Source of the DNA: Trebouxia sp. TZW2008
Lineage: Eukaryota; Chlorophyta; Trebouxiophyceae; Trebouxiales; Trebouxiaceae
Assembly: GCA_002118135.1 (NCBI GenBank)
Contig: BDIU01000172.1
Location: 62,001 to 126,000 of the forward strand
DNA length: 64,000 nucleotides
Reading direction: 5' to 3'
In this document: one piece after another, positions 63,301-64,000 of the stretch
How the letters are laid out: every line of letters begins with the position of its first letter
How positions within the stretch are numbered: the first letter of the stretch is position 1
Position numbers and translations under genes: made by a program
The notes under the pieces: model-generated
The model's database searches: none
What the model saw: the letters and a program-made list of their open reading frames with translations, nothing else
Told to the model about the DNA's origin: nothing

Positions 63301-64000
63301 GCAAAGACTTCTGTCTCACTGCCATGCAAGATCCTCACAGTGCATGAGAGAGTTGGTTTTGGGCATGCAGGGTGCAGCTTCACGTCATGAATCCCAAAAG
63401 CATCACCATGGGTCAGCTATACGGTCAGTTTGACCCTGTCAGCCATGAGTGGAAAGACGGTGTGCTGGCCAAGATCTTCAGGGATTGCGCAACTGACCCC
63501 TCACCAGACCGCAAGTGGGTCTTGTTCGACGGTCCTGTGGACGCTGTCTGGATCGAGAACATGAACACGGTGCTGGATGATAACAAGAAGCTGTGCTTGA
63601 ACAGTGGAGAAATTGTGCAAATGAGCGCGTCCATGGTGAGCTTACATGATCGGCATTTTGTAGGTGCTTTGCAGAGACATGCGTTTTCTGACTCGTCGAA
63701 GTTTGCCATGACAGGGTATGTTAATCCCATGACATCTGCTTTCTTGCTCCTGCTGTCTGCAACACATCACAGCACACCTTGCTGTTTCTGGCATAGAACT
63801 GTCGGCCAAATCTGTACAGCGTTAATGTCAGCTGCTTTGTTCTGAGCATCTAAGGGCCAGTTGCAGCAGCTGCCGCACGCTATGCTGAATCAGTACTGCA
63901 CGCAGCAGATTCTGGCACACGCAAGTTGTTCATACATTCATTTTAGTGCCTCATGCCACATAAGAGTAATTTATGGCGGAGCTGTTGGCAATGCTGGTGA
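48361..64000 (+). CDS. Axonemal dynein heavy chain, inner-arm single-headed type (5' part, continues past the window)
   Basis: Motor subunit of a ciliary inner dynein arm. Start at 48,361 ([24 protein letters not shown], donor AAG/GTCAGA). It joins in phase 48,470-48,554 ([14 protein letters not shown]) and 48,652-49,126 ([20 protein letters not shown]), then 49,344-49,638 ([30 protein letters not shown]), 49,935-50,126 ([13 protein letters not shown]) and about 20 further stem and linker exons to 60,027. AAA1 and AAA2 follow. By my exon sum AAA1 begins near residue 1,500, a short stem as in single-headed inner-arm chains; VGYSFxxKTSxYRxLAAALG in AAA2 resembles the DNAH3/7/12 group. AAA3-6, stalk and C-terminus lie outside. 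One intron (after 50,126) uses a CAG/GCAAGT donor. Several exons have partial duplicates nearby. The exons at 51,000-51,410 are the least certain. Confidence 0.85.
51701..59052 (+). other. Dynein stem and linker exons
   Basis: Approximate exons: 51,701-51,888 ([20 protein letters not shown]), 52,296-52,474 ([20 protein letters not shown]), 52,709-52,894, 53,029-53,100, 53,175-53,298, 53,599-53,715, 53,999-54,227, 54,606-54,753 ([20 protein letters not shown]), 55,032-55,160, 55,557-55,692, 55,911-56,074 ([20 protein letters not shown]), 56,331-56,479 ([14 protein letters not shown]), 56,893-57,120 ([20 protein letters not shown]), 57,513-57,715 ([19 protein letters not shown]), 57,926-58,108 ([20 protein letters not shown]), 58,419-58,620 and 58,945-59,052. 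NPGxRx[22 protein letters not shown] and [19 protein letters not shown] are hallmark heavy-chain linker motifs. Confidence 0.8.
57340..57640 (+). repeat. Dynein WLYLEPIF exon head present twice, 163 bp apart
   Basis: GGGCTGGCTA anchors lie at 57,351 and 57,514. Copy one encodes [20 protein letters not shown] then [20 protein letters not shown] and then loses similarity, with no good donor before copy two. Copy two is complete and ends at a GTATGG donor near 57,715. Both have TGTGCAG acceptors. Dynein heavy chains have this segment once. Confidence 0.9.
60472..62384 (+). other. Dynein AAA1 module
   Basis: Exons 60,472-60,634 (Walker [32 protein letters not shown]), 60,966-61,138 ([20 protein letters not shown], Walker B CFDEFNRI), 61,510-61,656 ([20 protein letters not shown]) and 62,120-62,384 ([28 protein letters not shown]). 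All phases join. This is the main ATP-hydrolysis site, and its motifs are intact and near-invariant. Confidence 0.95.
62345..62515 (+). repeat. AAA1 exon end and donor duplicated 112 bp downstream
   Basis: CCTTGTTTGAGGGCATCCTG with a downstream (T/G)GTGAG donor lies at the exon end (TTGTTTGAG at 62,349; donor GTGAGT at 62,385) and again at 62,461 with GTGAGC. The second copy is inside the intron. Confidence 0.85.
62834..63635 (+). other. Dynein AAA2 module with atypical Walker A
   Basis: Exons 62,834-63,075 ([21 protein letters not shown]-loop position [13 protein letters not shown]) and 63,371-63,635 ([20 protein letters not shown], Walker B region [29 protein letters not shown]). The P-loop reads GxxxxAKT instead of GxxxxGKT. 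Everything else matches the family closely. Confidence 0.9.
63636..64000. other. Dynein intron at the right edge
   Basis: After the GTGAGC donor at 63,636 I cannot place the next exon with confidence. The window ends before AAA3. Confidence 0.5.

Overview
The window is nuclear DNA from a eukaryote, most probably a flagellate-stage green alga (chlorophyte; a trebouxiophyte-like lineage is my best guess). The basis is: very intron-rich genes with short exons, GT-AG introns whose acceptors nearly always read TGCAG, a putative plastid-targeted thylakoid-type protein, a TauE/SafE anion permease, and an axonemal dynein heavy chain that implies a motile stage. I see no rRNA, convincing tRNA, CRISPR array, bacterial operon or autonomous transposon. 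Exon boundaries below come from reading frame, splice consensus and family knowledge; there is no transcript evidence.

Layout. 1-11,401 (-): one very large secreted beta-helix-type protein gene, open at the left edge, made of at least eleven local arrays of repeated exon pieces. 11,871-18,890 (-): a Sec1/Munc18-like protein resembling SCFD2. 19,320-24,597 (+): a BTB-BACK protein with a C-terminal MATH domain. 25,596-27,030 (-): an F-box/LRR gene with an apparent frameshift. 27,527-30,141 (-): a TBC-domain RabGAP-like protein. 31,638-32,716 (-): a small one-TM putative plastid protein. 33,023-38,391 (+): a PAM2-motif, low-complexity protein, probably a partner of poly(A)-binding protein. 40,237-40,428 (-): a 63-residue orphan ORF. 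41,085-41,671 (+): a broken protein-kinase-like gene. 42,843-47,450 (-): TauE/SafE permease. 47,501-48,303 (-): an SMIM20/MITRAC7-like one-TM protein. 48,361-64,000 (+): an inner-arm-type axonemal dynein heavy chain, running off the right edge after AAA2.

The unifying feature is structural. In nearly every multi-exon gene here, short segments (about 80-300 bp, most often 159-180 bp) that straddle an exon-intron boundary are tandemly repeated. Copies spanning an acceptor lie upstream of the complete exon; copies spanning a donor lie downstream of it. Most unit lengths are not multiples of three, so the copies cannot simply be read as protein repeats. They are either intron-resident debris from boundary-spanning duplication or arrays of competing splice sites. 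One such fragment, matching an SCFD2 exon start, also sits in an intron of the neighbouring BTB gene. The dynein and BACK-domain cases are the clearest, because the family architecture requires only one copy.

Functionally the genes are an ordinary neighbourhood: membrane traffic (SCFD2-like, TBC), ubiquitin-ligase adaptors (BTB-MATH, F-box), mRNA/PABP biology (PAM2), organelle proteins and motility. They are not an operon or a single pathway.
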